Below are positions 7,161 through 13,727 of a stretch of DNA of 29,364 bases, one piece after another (the first letter of the stretch is position 1; each line of letters begins with the position of its first letter). The position numbers and the translations under genes are program-made. Source of the DNA: JACVRM01 sp046262315 (lineage in GTDB: Bacteria > Actinomycetota > Thermoleophilia > Gaiellales > Gaiellaceae); the NCBI GenBank assembly GCA_046262315.1, contig JBHEMZ010000107.1:1-29364 (forward strand). Reading direction: 5' to 3'. The notes beneath the pieces were generated by a model that saw only the letters and a program-made list of their open reading frames with translations, was not told the DNA's origin and searched no databases.

Positions 7161-8672
7161 CTAGAGCCGCTTGCGCAACAGGCCGAACACCCCGCGCACG
7201 ACCTCGCGTTGTAGCGCCTTGCCGCGCCGGGAACCGAGGAAGTCCTGCAGGGCGTCGCTCGGCTCCTTCTTCCCGCTTCCACCGGAGTGCTTCTTCGGCG
7301 CCGGTTGCGGCGCCGCTTCCGTTTCGGGCGCGCGCTCGACGCGGGCCGCCAGCAGCTCGTGAGCGCTTTCGCGGTCGACGCGCTCGCCGTACTTGATGAA
7401 GAGCGGAGAGGCCTGCGCGAGACCGTCGACGTCCGCGGCCGGCTTCATCGACGCGGCGGGCGCTCGCAGGCGCGTGTGCACGACCGGCGTCGGTACCCCA
7501 CGCTCGGTGAGCACGGTCACGGCCGCCTCGCCGATGCCCAGGGAGGTCAGCAGCTGCTCGAGGTCGTACAGGGTCGAGGTCGGGTACGTCCGCACCGTCT
7601 TGCGCAGCGCGTCGACGTCCTCGGGCGTGAAGGCGCGGAGTGCGTGCTGCACCCGGTTGCCGAGCTGTCCGAGCACGCTGCTCGGCAGGTCGGTGGGCGC
7701 CTGCGTGACGAAGAAGACGCCGACGCCCTTCGAGCGGATCATCCGCACCGTCCGCTCGACCGAGTCGAGGAATGCCTCGGTGGCATCGTCGAAGAGCAGG
7801 TGCGCCTCGTCGAAGAAGAAGACGAGCTTGGGCTTGTCCAGATCGCCGACCTCCGGGAGCTGCTCAAACAGCTCAGCCAGGAGCCACATGAGCACCGTGG
7901 AGAAGAGCCCCGGCTTGTCCTGCACAGCGGCGAGCTCGAGGCATGTGATGACGCCGCGCCCGTCGGGTGTGGTGCGCAACAGGTCGGCGACCTCGAACTG
8001 GGGCTCCCCGAAGAACTCCGTGCCGCCGCCGTCCTCGAGCATGACGAGTGACCGCAGCAGGACGCCGATGGTCTGGCCCGAGACCCCACCGATGCCGGTC
8101 AGGTCCTGCTTCCCGGCATCCGAGTCGAGATACGTCAGCAGCGCGCGCAGGTCGGCGAGGTCGAGCAGCGGCAGCCCGCGCGCGTCGGCAAAGCGGAAAA
8201 CAAGCGCCAGGCTCGATTCCTGCGTCTCGTTGGCGCCCAGCACTTTCGCGAGCAGCTGCGGCCCGAAGTCGGTGACCGTCGCGCGCACCGGAACGCCGGG
8301 GCCGATGCCGCCGAGCGAGAGGAAATCGACCGGGAAGGACGCGGGCTCGTAGGGCAAGCCGAGCTCCTGCATGCGGTCTGGCGCAGGGCCGTCCGCCGCG
8401 CCGGGCTCGGCGAGCCCAGAGACGTCGCCTTTGTAGTCGGCGGCAAAGACAGCCACGCCTGCGGCCGCGAGTTGCTCGGCCAAGAGCTGCAGCGTCCGGG
8501 TCTTTCCGGTGCCGGTCGCACCCGCGATCAGGCCGTGCCGATTGAGCGTCTTGAGCGGCGCGCTGACGACGGCATCAAGGTGCAAGGTGCCCGCGTGGAC
8601 GCCGCGGCCGAGGTCGACGACTGGCCCGGTGACCGCGTACCCGTCCCTGATCGTCTCGGCGAAGTCGGCCAC
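7161..8672 (-). CDS. HerA/DUF853-type ATPase (helicase HerA-like)
   Basis: A 503-residue hexameric-type P-loop ATPase of the HerA/FtsK superfamily, DUF853 (YjgR-like) branch. Walker A is GATGTGKT (about 51-58) and Walker B LVFFFDEAHLLF (about 283-294). FVTQAPTDLPSSVLGQLGNRVQHALRAFTP is the characteristic sensor and arginine-finger region, of which I rely on QLGNRVQHALRAF. The C-terminus is low-complexity (KKHSGGSGKKEP) followed by a basic tail, also usual for the family. The exact substrate is unknown; members are suspected DNA translocases or helicases. I prefer GTG 8672 because family similarity starts at DFAETIRDGYAVTGP and a TAGGCT box lies 8 nt upstream. The frame is open to a GTG at 8789, but those 39 residues look non-native. 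Upstream partner of ettA. Confidence 0.88.
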   Translation of the reverse strand: MADFAETIRDGYAVTGPVVDLGRGVHAGTLHLDAVVSAPLKTLNRHGLIAGATGTGKTRTLQLLAEQLAAAGVAVFAADYKGDVSGLAEPGAADGPAPDRMQELGLPYEPASFPVDFLSLGGIGPGVPVRATVTDFGPQLLAKVLGANETQESSLALVFRFADARGLPLLDLADLRALLTYLDSDAGKQDLTGIGGVSGQTIGVLLRSLVMLEDGGGTEFFGEPQFEVADLLRTTPDGRGVITCLELAAVQDKPGLFSTVLMWLLAELFEQLPEVGDLDKPKLVFFFDEAHLLFDDATEAFLDSVERTVRMIRSKGVGVFFVTQAPTDLPSSVLGQLGNRVQHALRAFTPEDVDALRKTVRTYPTSTLYDLEQLLTSLGIGEAAVTVLTERGVPTPVVHTRLRAPAASMKPAADVDGLAQASPLFIKYGERVDRESAHELLAARVERAPETEAAPQPAPKKHSGGSGKKEPSDALQDFLGSRRGKALQREVVRGVFGLLRKRL

Positions 8673-8680
8673 GGGCGAGC

Positions 8681-8686
8681 AGCCTA
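8681..8686 (-). promoter_or_regulatory. -10 box TAGGCT of the HerA-like gene
   Basis: Minus-strand TAGGCT lies 8 nt before the GTG at 8672. It supports that start and a leaderless or near-leaderless mRNA for herA-like–ettA. Weaker than the eight exact 6-nt cases. Confidence 0.4.
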
Positions 8687-8904
8687 CTTCGGCAGCGCAC
8701 GCGCGGGCATACCCCTGGTCTCGCACCCCCGTTCGCACGAGGTACTGCTGGAGTCCACTTCTCCGGCGGGGTTCCGCATGCGCGGTCACGTTCAGGGGTG
8801 CGAATCACCCAGCCGGGGGAGTTCGACGACCCGCCAACCGGGGCACAATGCTGAGAGTCGGAGCCCCTTCCGCGGGCTTGAGCAACCCCGACAAGGAGGA
8901 CCGC

Positions 8905-9279
8905 ATGACTCGCCCGGTGCTGGGCCGCGTGCTCGTCGTGGACGACGAAGACGACATCCGGAACATGCTCGCCGTGGTGCTCGCTGCCGAAGGGTGGGTG
9001 GTGGACTCCGCCGCGGGCGGCGGAGAGGCGCTCGCGCGGTGCACACGGACGACCTACGACGCGGTGATCCTCGATCAGCGAATGCCGGGGATCCCGGGCG
9101 TCGAGGTCGCTCGCCGGCTGACCGCGCACGGCTTCCCAGGACGGCTCGTGCTGTTCTCGGCCTACGTGGACCCGGAGATCGAGCGTGCGTGCGCCGCGCT
9201 GGGCGTGGTGGTCGTCGACAAGGTGGACTGGTACGCGCTCGTGGACAGCCTCGCCGAGGCCGTGCTCGTCGCATCCTGA
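8905..9279 (+). CDS. Receiver-only response regulator
   Basis: A 124-residue protein consisting of one CheY-like receiver domain and nothing else. Visible residues are the acidic pocket DDED (13-16), the phosphoacceptor D57 in VILDQRMPG, S85 in LVLFSAY at the usual Ser/Thr switch position, and K106 in VVDKVDW. There is no output domain, so it likely acts through protein contacts or as a phosphate relay or sink. No histidine kinase is in the window, which makes it an orphan. The ATG at 8905 follows AAGGAGG (8893-8899), one of the few strong ribosome binding sites here, so unlike many neighbours it has a leader. The 232-nt spacer 8673-8904 holds the divergent HerA-like promoter and this site; I see no clear promoter for this gene. 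Confidence 0.93.
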   Translation: MTRPVLGRVLVVDDEDDIRNMLAVVLAAEGWVVDSAAGGGEALARCTRTTYDAVILDQRMPGIPGVEVARRLTAHGFPGRLVLFSAYVDPEIERACAALGVVVVDKVDWYALVDSLAEAVLVAS

Positions 9280-9291
9280 CGAGCCGCGAGG

Positions 9292-9297
9292 TATTCT
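9292..9297 (+). promoter_or_regulatory. -10-like box TATTCT before the lipoprotein gene
   Basis: TATTCT lies 9 nt before the GTG at 9307, with no ribosome binding site between. It partly overlaps a small hairpin GCGAG/CTCGC (9286-9300). A short-leader or leaderless mRNA is likely; spacing is longer than the usual 6 nt. Confidence 0.4.
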
Positions 9298-9306
9298 CGC
9301 CGCTAA

Positions 9307-9843
9307 GTGGGACGCGCGCTGCTGGTGCTGTTCGCAGTCGCCGCACTCGCCCTGGCCGGCTGCGGCGGCTCCAGCGACAGCGGACCAGAAACCTTCTCGG
9401 ACGACGAGTTCAACGTCACCTTCGAGTACCCCGGCGAGTTCGACCGGGTTGACGACATCAACGTCGCCTCGACGGCGGGCGGCTCGGCGAAGGCGCGCAA
9501 GGGCGTCGGGCTGGACGACCACAACCTCATCATCCTCACCCGGTTCGACCTCAACATCGCCATCACCGAGTCGAACCTCGCGAAGACCAAAGAGGAGATC
9601 GACACGGTCGTCGGTCAGGCCGCGGGGAGCAAGGTGAGCGGGGAGCGCACGGAGGCGGGCGGGATGCCGGGTTACGAGTACCGTTTCCCGATCACCGAGC
9701 CCGTGAATGGCGAGTCACGCTTCATCGTGCTCTTCGACGGCAAGACGGAGTACACGCTGAATTGCCAGTCCACCGATGAGAAGCGATCCGACGTCGAGGC
9801 CGCGTGCGCCATGGCCCTCGAGACGATCGAGCTAAAGGACTGA
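9307..9843 (+). CDS. Predicted lipoprotein
   Basis: A 178-residue exported lipoprotein. The signal peptide is short and ideal: MGRALLVLFAVAALALAGC, with lipobox LAGC and the lipidated Cys at 19, followed by a GGSSDSG spacer. The mature part (NVTFEYPGEFDRVDD, NLIILTRFDLNIAIT, EYRFPITEPVNGESRFIVLFDGKTEYTL, of which the last blocks alternate beta-strands) resembles PsbP/DUF1795-like single-domain lipoproteins that bind unknown ligands at the outer face of the membrane. The resemblance is weak and I give no function. A single cysteine in the mature C-terminal part (NCQS) is followed by another (AACAM), so a disulfide is possible. GTG start at 9307. Confidence 0.85.
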   Translation: MGRALLVLFAVAALALAGCGGSSDSGPETFSDDEFNVTFEYPGEFDRVDDINVASTAGGSAKARKGVGLDDHNLIILTRFDLNIAITESNLAKTKEEIDTVVGQAAGSKVSGERTEAGGMPGYEYRFPITEPVNGESRFIVLFDGKTEYTLNCQSTDEKRSDVEAACAMALETIELKD

Positions 9844-9881
9844 CGCGCCGCCACGAGCGGGGGGCCCCGGCCACCGGGGAC

Positions 9882-9887
9882 TACGAT
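9882..9887 (+). promoter_or_regulatory. -10 box TACGAT of sufS
   Basis: TACGAT, 6 nt, then GTG 9894. It predicts a leaderless sufS mRNA and fixes the start codon inside a longer open frame that begins at 9804. No -35 consensus seen. Confidence 0.6.
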
Positions 9888-9893
9888 GGAGCC

Positions 9894-11141
9894 GTGGCCC
9901 TGACGACTTCGCACACGAGCCTCGACGCGCAGACGCTGCGGGCCGACTTTCCGATCTTCGAGCAACTCATCCACGGCAAGCCGCTGGCGTACCTCGACTC
10001 CGCGGTCAGCGCGCAGAAGCCACGCCAGGTACTCGACAAGCTGCGTGAGTTCTACGAGACGTCGTACGGCAACGTGCACCGGGGCGTGTACGCGCTCTCG
10101 GAGCGAGCAACCGCGGAGTACGAGGGCGCGCGCCGCAAGATCGCGACGTTCGTGAACGCCCCCACGCCGCGCGAGCTCGTCTTCACACGTAACGCGACGG
10201 AGAGCCTGAACCTCGTCGCCTACGCGTGGGGCATGACAAACCTCGGCCCGGGCGACGCCGTCGTTGTAACGGAGCTCGAGCACCACTCCAACTTCGTGCC
10301 CTGGCAGTACGTCGCACGCCGGACCGGCGCCGCCCTGCGGATGATCCCGGTAGACGGCAGCGGCGAGCTCGATCTCAGCGGACTCGACGCGATCGCGCCG
10401 CGGGAACGCATCAAGGTGGTGGCCGTCAACCTCGTTTCGAACTCGCTCGGCACGGTCAACCCCGTCGAGCGCGTGGCCGCATGGGCGCGCGAGCAGGGCG
10501 CGATCGTGGTCGTGGATGCCGCGCAGGCGGTGCCCCACCGGCGCGTGGACGTGCAGGCGCTCGGCTGCGACTTCCTCGCCTTCTCGGCCCACAAGATGTG
10601 CGGGCCCACAAGCGTGGGCGCGCTCTGGGGGCGCCTGGAGCTCTTCGAGGCGATGGAGCCGTTCAACCTCGGCGGCCACATGATCCGCAAGGTGCAGTTC
10701 GAGGAGACGACCTGGGGTGACGTGCCGGCGAAGTTCGAGGCGGGCACGCAGCCGATTGCGGAGGCCGTCGGCTTCGGCGCAGCCGTGGACTATCTGGAGG
10801 GCATCGGGCTCGAGGCGATCGAGCAGCACGAGCACGACCTGACCACGTACGCGCTCGAGCGGCTCGCCGACGTTCCGGGGATCAAGCTTTTCGGCCCGCC
10901 TCCGGACCGGCGGGCGGGGATCGTGTCGTTCAACCTCGAGGACATTCACCCGCACGATGTCGCGCAGATCCTCGACATGGGCGGCGTGGCGATCCGGGCC
11001 GGCCACCACTGCTGCCAGCCGCTGATGGCGCGCCTCGGAGTGTCTGCGACGAACCGGGCCAGCTTCTACCTCTACACCGTGCCCGACGAGATCGACCGCC
11101 TCGTCGAGGGCCTCCACAAGGCCCGCGCCGTCTTCGGCTGA
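9894..11141 (+). CDS. sufS: Cysteine desulfurase SufS
   Basis: A 415-residue PLP-dependent group II cysteine desulfurase that takes sulfur from L-cysteine to a catalytic cysteine persulfide for Fe-S cluster assembly. Visible features are TELEHHSNFVPW (cofactor-stacking His at 131), VVVDAAQAVPH (Asp208 to the PLP pyridine N), SAHKMCGP with Schiff-base Lys234, and RAGHHCCQP with the catalytic Cys373. The first Cys after HH is the usual one; an adjacent second Cys is often seen in SufS. Length is normal for the family. The open frame starts at 9804, but the GTG at 9894 fits both the TACGAT box and the family N-terminus (LRADFPIFEQ). sufU follows after a 215-nt spacer filled by a repeat. SufBCD are not in the window. 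Confidence 0.95.
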   Translation: MALTTSHTSLDAQTLRADFPIFEQLIHGKPLAYLDSAVSAQKPRQVLDKLREFYETSYGNVHRGVYALSERATAEYEGARRKIATFVNAPTPRELVFTRNATESLNLVAYAWGMTNLGPGDAVVVTELEHHSNFVPWQYVARRTGAALRMIPVDGSGELDLSGLDAIAPRERIKVVAVNLVSNSLGTVNPVERVAAWAREQGAIVVVDAAQAVPHRRVDVQALGCDFLAFSAHKMCGPTSVGALWGRLELFEAMEPFNLGGHMIRKVQFEETTWGDVPAKFEAGTQPIAEAVGFGAAVDYLEGIGLEAIEQHEHDLTTYALERLADVPGIKLFGPPPDRRAGIVSFNLEDIHPHDVAQILDMGGVAIRAGHHCCQPLMARLGVSATNRASFYLYTVPDEIDRLVEGLHKARAVFG

Positions 11142-11146
11142 CCTTG

Positions 11147-11296
11147 CCGCCGCAGGTCCGGCGCGCTGACGCGCGCCATGACGACTTGCGGCGGGTTACT
11201 GCAAAAGTCAGACGCGACTTCGCGCGGTGTGGCTGCGGCGGGGCAAGCCCGCCTCCGCCGATGCAGGGACAGGTCCCAGCAGGGAACTGTCCCGTC
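11147..11296 (+). repeat. ~150-bp structured repeat, copy 1
   Basis: Shares most of its length with 17458-17606. Order: outer arms CCGCAGGTC (11150-11158) and GACTTGCGG (11183-11191); inside them GGCGCGC (11160-11166), loop TGAC, GCGCGCC (11171-11177); then the conserved blocks TCAGACGCGACTTCGCGCG and GGCGGGGCAAGCCCGCC; last, a 12-bp hairpin. The inner stem differs from copy 2 at two positions, both compensated on the other arm. It fills the spacer between sufS and sufU. No open frame is supported. Confidence 0.8.
11266..11293 (+). repeat. Long hairpin at the 3' end of repeat copy 1
   Basis: GGGACAGGTCCC (11266-11277), loop AGCA, GGGAACTGTCCC (11282-11293): 11 of 12 positions pair. No T-run follows, so it is not a classic terminator, but it could slow or stabilise the sufS transcript. 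Copy 2 has the smaller palindrome GGGACTGTCCC (17593-17603) at this place. Confidence 0.7.
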
Positions 11297-11341
11297 GGCT
11301 GGGCCCGGCGCTCCGACGGCGGAGGCGCGATGCCGAGTCGC

Positions 11342-11347
11342 TAACCT
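11342..11347 (+). promoter_or_regulatory. -10-like box TAACCT before sufU
   Basis: TAACCT lies 9 nt before the ATG at 11357, with GGGGTGAG between, which could serve as a weak ribosome binding site. sufU may have its own promoter despite following sufS. Confidence 0.35.
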
Positions 11348-11356
11348 CGGGGTGAG

Positions 11357-11794
11357 ATGAGCGAGTTCGACCAGATGTACCGCGAGGTGATCCTCGATCA
11401 CTACAAGAACCCGCGCGGGCACGGCCCGCTTGATGAAGCCGACGTGCGCGCCGAAGGCGTGAACCCGCTCTGCGGCGACGAGATCGCCGTCTCGGTCGCG
11501 TTCGGAGGCGACGGCGACACCATCGAGGACATCCGCTTCGAGGGCCGCGGCTGCGCGATCAGCCAGGCAGCCACGTCGATGCTCATGGAGATGGTCAAGG
11601 GCCGCAAGGCCTCGCGAGTCGCCGAGATGCCAAAGGAAGAGCTTCTCGAAGAGGTCGGCATCCCGCTCACGCCGGTTCGCCTCAAGTGCGCCATCCTGGG
11701 CCTCGGCGTGCTGAAGGTCGCCCTGCACAAAGCGAAAGGCACCCCGCTCCCCGACGAGTGGGGAACGAGCGCCTCCGACCTCGACCTTCGCTGA
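11357..11794 (+). CDS. sufU: SufU, zinc-dependent sulfur acceptor/IscU-like protein
   Basis: A 145-residue SufU of the IscU/NifU-N fold. In Gram-positive bacteria SufU carries zinc and accepts persulfide sulfur from SufS for delivery to SufBCD. The three conserved cysteines are visible: C39 in NPLCGDE, with D41 as the extra ligand, C66 in GRGCAISQAATSM and C111 in RLKCAILGL. The insertion between the second and third cysteine (about residues 85-108) that separates SufU from IscU is present. The N-terminus MYREVILDHYKNPRGHG is family-typical. The next gene starts one nt after its stop, so the Rieske gene is in the same operon. Confidence 0.95.
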   Translation: MSEFDQMYREVILDHYKNPRGHGPLDEADVRAEGVNPLCGDEIAVSVAFGGDGDTIEDIRFEGRGCAISQAATSMLMEMVKGRKASRVAEMPKEELLEEVGIPLTPVRLKCAILGLGVLKVALHKAKGTPLPDEWGTSASDLDLR

Positions 11795-11795
11795 G

Positions 11796-12113
11796 GTGGG
11801 CGAGGCCGACGTCTGCCCGCTCGACGAGCTGCCGCCGGGCGCCGTCAAGACCGTCCACGCGGGCGACATCGGCGCCTGCGTCTACAACCTGGACGGCGAG
11901 CTCTATGCGATCGAGGACCGCTGCTCGCACGACGACGGGCCGCTCTGCGAGGGTGAGGTCGACTTCGAGGACGCGACCGTCATCTGCCCGCGCCACGGCT
12001 CCAAGTTCGAGATCAAGACCGGGCGCGTGCTCAACCCGCCCGCCTACGCGCCCGTCGAGACTTTCCCGGTGCGCGTCGACGTCGACGGGATGGTCAAGGT
12101 CGATCTGACCTAG
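11796..12113 (+). CDS. Rieske [2Fe-2S] ferredoxin
   Basis: A 105-residue small Rieske protein of the biphenyl-dioxygenase-ferredoxin type, with no signal peptide, so cytosolic. Cluster ligands are C43 and H45 in RCSHDDGPL, and C64 and H67 in ICPRHGSKF. This is the complete C-x-H / C-x2-H set. The hairpin GSKFEIKTGRVLNPPA is also typical. GTG start one nt after the sufU stop. Rieske ferredoxins occur in suf operons of Gram-positive bacteria and may supply electrons during cluster assembly; an oxygenase partner is not in the window, which favours the Suf role. The 3' end overlaps the converging gene by 4 nt. Confidence 0.93.
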   Translation: MGEADVCPLDELPPGAVKTVHAGDIGACVYNLDGELYAIEDRCSHDDGPLCEGEVDFEDATVICPRHGSKFEIKTGRVLNPPAYAPVETFPVRVDVDGMVKVDLT

Positions 12114-12538
12114 AGCACCCGGAACACGGGGTGCCGACCCGCCTCCGCCGCGAACGCCTCCACCGGGTCGCCCGGCTCTGCATCGAAGAGATCGCGGGTC
12201 ATCGGCAAGCGATGGAGGTACGCCCGCAGCACCGGCCCACGCTCGGCCTCGGACAGCTCCTCGACGCGAACGCGCTCTCGCTGCCGACCACGTGCTAGCT
12301 CCACCCAGCCGGCGGCACGGGCGTTCTTGACCCAGCCGCGCTCGCCGTAGGGGGCGACGAGCCACCGCGCTCCGGCGTGTTCGAGCACCGAGACGGGAGT
12401 CCGGAACAGGCGACCGGTCCGGCGCCCCGGTACGGCAAGCAGGTAAAGACCGTACGGCGCAATCCCAGCCGCCACGAGCGGGGTGACCGCGGCGTTCACC
12501 AGGCGGCGCGGCAGCGGGATGCCTGCCAGCTTCGGCAT
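12110..12538 (-). CDS. Nitroreductase-family deazaflavin (F420)-dependent oxidoreductase
   Basis: A 142-residue protein of the Ddn-like F420H2-dependent quinone/nitro-reductase family (high-GC Gram-positive family, split beta-barrel). Family marks are LLAVPGRRTGRLFRTPV, RWLVAPYGERGWVKNARAAG and a C-terminal block around PVFRVL. It probably reduces quinones or similar electrophiles with reduced F420 at the membrane face; the substrate is unknown. The presence of this family suggests that the organism makes F420. The ATG at 12538 is preceded by TACGCT with 6 nt spacing. It is divergent from the methyltransferase at 12649 and converges with the Rieske gene, sharing 4 nt. Confidence 0.88.
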   Translation of the reverse strand: MPKLAGIPLPRRLVNAAVTPLVAAGIAPYGLYLLAVPGRRTGRLFRTPVSVLEHAGARWLVAPYGERGWVKNARAAGWVELARGRQRERVRVEELSEAERGPVLRAYLHRLPMTRDLFDAEPGDPVEAFAAEAGRHPVFRVL

Positions 12539-12544
12539 CAGGCG

Positions 12545-12550
12545 AGCGTA
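12545..12550 (-). promoter_or_regulatory. -10 box TACGCT of the deazaflavin oxidoreductase gene
   Basis: Minus-strand TACGCT, 6 nt, then ATG 12538; leaderless prediction. The 110-nt spacer 12539-12648 holds this box and the plus-strand box at 12637. Confidence 0.55.
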
Positions 12551-12636
12551 CTCCCAGCTACGCCAAGCGCTCTTGGAAGGCCGCTGCGTGCGTGTTCACG
12601 TTCGAGCGGGGAGATCCTGCGTTTTGGGGGCCCCGG

Positions 12637-12642
12637 TACCGT
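12637..12642 (+). promoter_or_regulatory. -10 box TACCGT of the methyltransferase gene
   Basis: TACCGT, 6 nt, then GTG 12649. It decides between the candidate starts 12592 and 12649 in favour of the latter. Confidence 0.55.
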
Positions 12643-12648
12643 GCCCTC

Positions 12649-13251
12649 GTGCTCGACGATCGCGTCCGCGCAGTGCTTGCGCGCCTCGAGGCCGAGGACG
12701 CCGACGAGCGCACCCGCGGCGTGTCGCGCGAGGAGCGCGCCCGCCAGGTGGCGCGGACGACCGGACAGTTCCTCTTCGCGCTCGTCGCGCCACAGACCGA
12801 CTGCGAGGTGCTCGAGATCGGCGGCTCGCGCGGGTACTCCTCCATCTGGCTCGCCGCCGGGGTGCGGCACCTCGGCGGGCGCGTGCTCTCGCTCGAGCAC
12901 GATCCCGCGAAGTGCGATGCATGGCGGCAGAACCTCGCCGAAGCCGGCCTCGAGAGCTGGGCCGATCTCGTCGAGGGCGACGCCTTCGAGACCCTGCCCG
13001 CCATCGACGACGTGTTCGACATCGTCTTCCTGGATGCCGAAAAGGGTGACTACGAGCGGCTCTTCGGGCTCGCCCGCGCCAAGCTCGAGCCGGGAGCGCT
13101 GATCGTCGCTGACAACGTGCTCTCCCACGCCGACACGCTCGGCGCGTACTCGCAGGCGAGAGAGGCCGACCCCAGGCTGGAGACCGTCACACTGCCGTTG
13201 GACCGCGGGCTCGAGCTCTCGGTGATGCTCAGCGGCGATCCGGCACGGTGA
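12649..13251 (+). CDS. Class I SAM-dependent methyltransferase (O-methyltransferase-like)
   Basis: A 200-residue SAM-dependent methyltransferase close to the COG4122/Methyltransf_24 group. Motif I is EVLEIGGSRGYSSIWLA (SAM glycine loop), motif II VLSLEHDPAK (acid that holds the ribose), and motif IV FDIVFLDAEKGDY (the metal/substrate-side Asp in O-methyltransferases). GALIVADNVLSHADTL is the usual next strand and turn. The N-terminal helices LDDRVRAVLARLEAEDADERT are family-like. The substrate is unknown. Starting at GTG 12649 removes 19 upstream residues that do not resemble the family, and places TACCGT 6 nt before the start. Confidence 0.88.
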   Translation: MLDDRVRAVLARLEAEDADERTRGVSREERARQVARTTGQFLFALVAPQTDCEVLEIGGSRGYSSIWLAAGVRHLGGRVLSLEHDPAKCDAWRQNLAEAGLESWADLVEGDAFETLPAIDDVFDIVFLDAEKGDYERLFGLARAKLEPGALIVADNVLSHADTLGAYSQAREADPRLETVTLPLDRGLELSVMLSGDPAR

Positions 13252-13254
13252 GGT

Positions 13255-13282
13255 TTGAGCAATCCCGACCCTCCGCTACACT
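13255..13282 (+). promoter_or_regulatory. Promoter of the structured leader/small RNA
   Basis: TTGAGC (13255-13260), a 16-nt spacer, TACACT (13277-13282). It is the best -35/-10 pair in the window and is followed at the expected distance by A13286-A13289 as likely transcription start. Confidence 0.6.
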
Positions 13283-13313
13283 CGGACTACCGCGGAAAGG
13301 AGGTGGTCCGGAC

Positions 13314-13358
13314 GTGACAGATTCCAGCAGTACCGGCAGTGGAGGTACCAGCGGGTAG
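13314..13358 (+). CDS. Leader-peptide ORF, 14 residues
   Basis: GTG start at 13314, stop TAG 13356-13358, peptide MTDSSSTGSGGTSG. It is preceded by AAAGGAGGTGGTCC (13296-13309), which matches the complement of the usual 16S rRNA 3' end at 13 of 14 positions. This is far stronger than any other ribosome binding site here. The peptide is only Ser, Thr, Gly and one Asp after Met, a composition suited to sensing charged tRNA for Ser, Thr or Gly, or simply tolerant of RNA folding constraints. Its final codons lie inside the closing stem of the RNA. Too short to prove as a gene from one sequence. Confidence 0.5.
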   Translation: MTDSSSTGSGGTSG

Positions 13359-13478
13359 GGACGTGTCTCCGAGACCTACGGGGAATCGTCTAGCCAGCGT
13401 TGGGGACTCGCTGAAAGCGCCGCCGTCTGCGCGACGGCCGGAAGCGTCTCTACTAATTCACCGCTGGTAACCGGGAAT

Positions 13479-13511
13479 GGGGGCTGGGCGACCGGCCCCC
13501 TTTTCTTTTTT
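13479..13511 (+). terminator. Strong intrinsic terminator
   Basis: GGGGGCTGG (13479-13487), loop GCGA, CCGGCCCCC (13492-13500), a 9-bp stem with one U·G pair, followed at once by TTTTCTTTTTT (13501-13511). Such a T-run is exceptional in this GC-rich window. Confidence 0.9.
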
Positions 13512-13573
13512 CGTCCGTGGTTACGAGACGTGCGGGCCGGGTAGAGCCGCTCGACCACGACCGAGGAGGCGAC

Positions 13574-13723
13574 ATGCAGGACGAAACGCGCGACGTCGAG
13601 CAGGCGGACGAGGGCGAGAAGATCGACGAGCTGATGGACGACGCACTTCCGGACGAGCTCGAGCAAAAGTCGATCGAGGAGCAGGGCGTCGAGCGCGGCG
13701 ATCTGGACGAGATCCGCCCCTAG
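13574..13723 (+). CDS. Small acidic hypothetical protein
   Basis: A 49-residue, very acidic protein (MQDETRDVEQADEGEKIDEL at the start), predicted helical and without hydrophobic segments or cysteines. I do not recognise a family. Support as a gene comes from the ribosome binding site GAGGAGG about 4 nt before the ATG, coding-like codon use, and its fit between the terminator at 13511 and the converging MMPL gene that ends at 13728. If some transcripts read through the terminator, it would be the gene controlled by the structured leader; otherwise it needs its own promoter in 13512-13560, where I see none that is clear. Confidence 0.65.
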   Translation: MQDETRDVEQADEGEKIDELMDDALPDELEQKSIEEQGVERGDLDEIRP

Positions 13724-13727
13724 TGCC

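Larger units (their letters stand above)
13286..13511 (+). ncRNA. Structured leader or small RNA with embedded 14-codon ORF
   Basis: About 225 nt between a clear promoter and a strong intrinsic terminator, with no conventional gene. By eye, TACCAGCGG (13346-13354) pairs perfectly with CCGCTGGTA (13461-13469) and closes a domain holding three stems: GTAGG/CCTAC (13355-13359/13375-13379), CAGCG/CGCTG (13395-13399/13409-13413) and GCCGTC/GACGGC (13422-13427/13433-13438). GAGAC (13371-13375) could alternatively pair with GTCTC (13446-13450). The 5' closing arm and the first internal stem contain the last codons and stop of the 14-codon ORF, so translation and folding would compete. I recognise no tmRNA, SRP RNA, RNase P RNA or known riboswitch motif. 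It may be a free small RNA or an attenuating leader of the gene at 13574. No folding program was run. Confidence 0.6.

Noticed and set aside
8673..8789. N-terminal extension of the HerA-like ATPase from GTG 8789
   Set aside because: The 39 residues have no family similarity and TAGGCT 8 nt before GTG 8672 supports the shorter form. Not fully excluded.
13286..13511. tmRNA, SRP RNA or RNase P RNA as identity of the structured RNA
   Set aside because: No CCA-end or Ala-like acceptor, no GGAAGGAAGCAG-type SRP core, and no RNase P core motifs are present; the length is also wrong for tmRNA and RNase P RNA.
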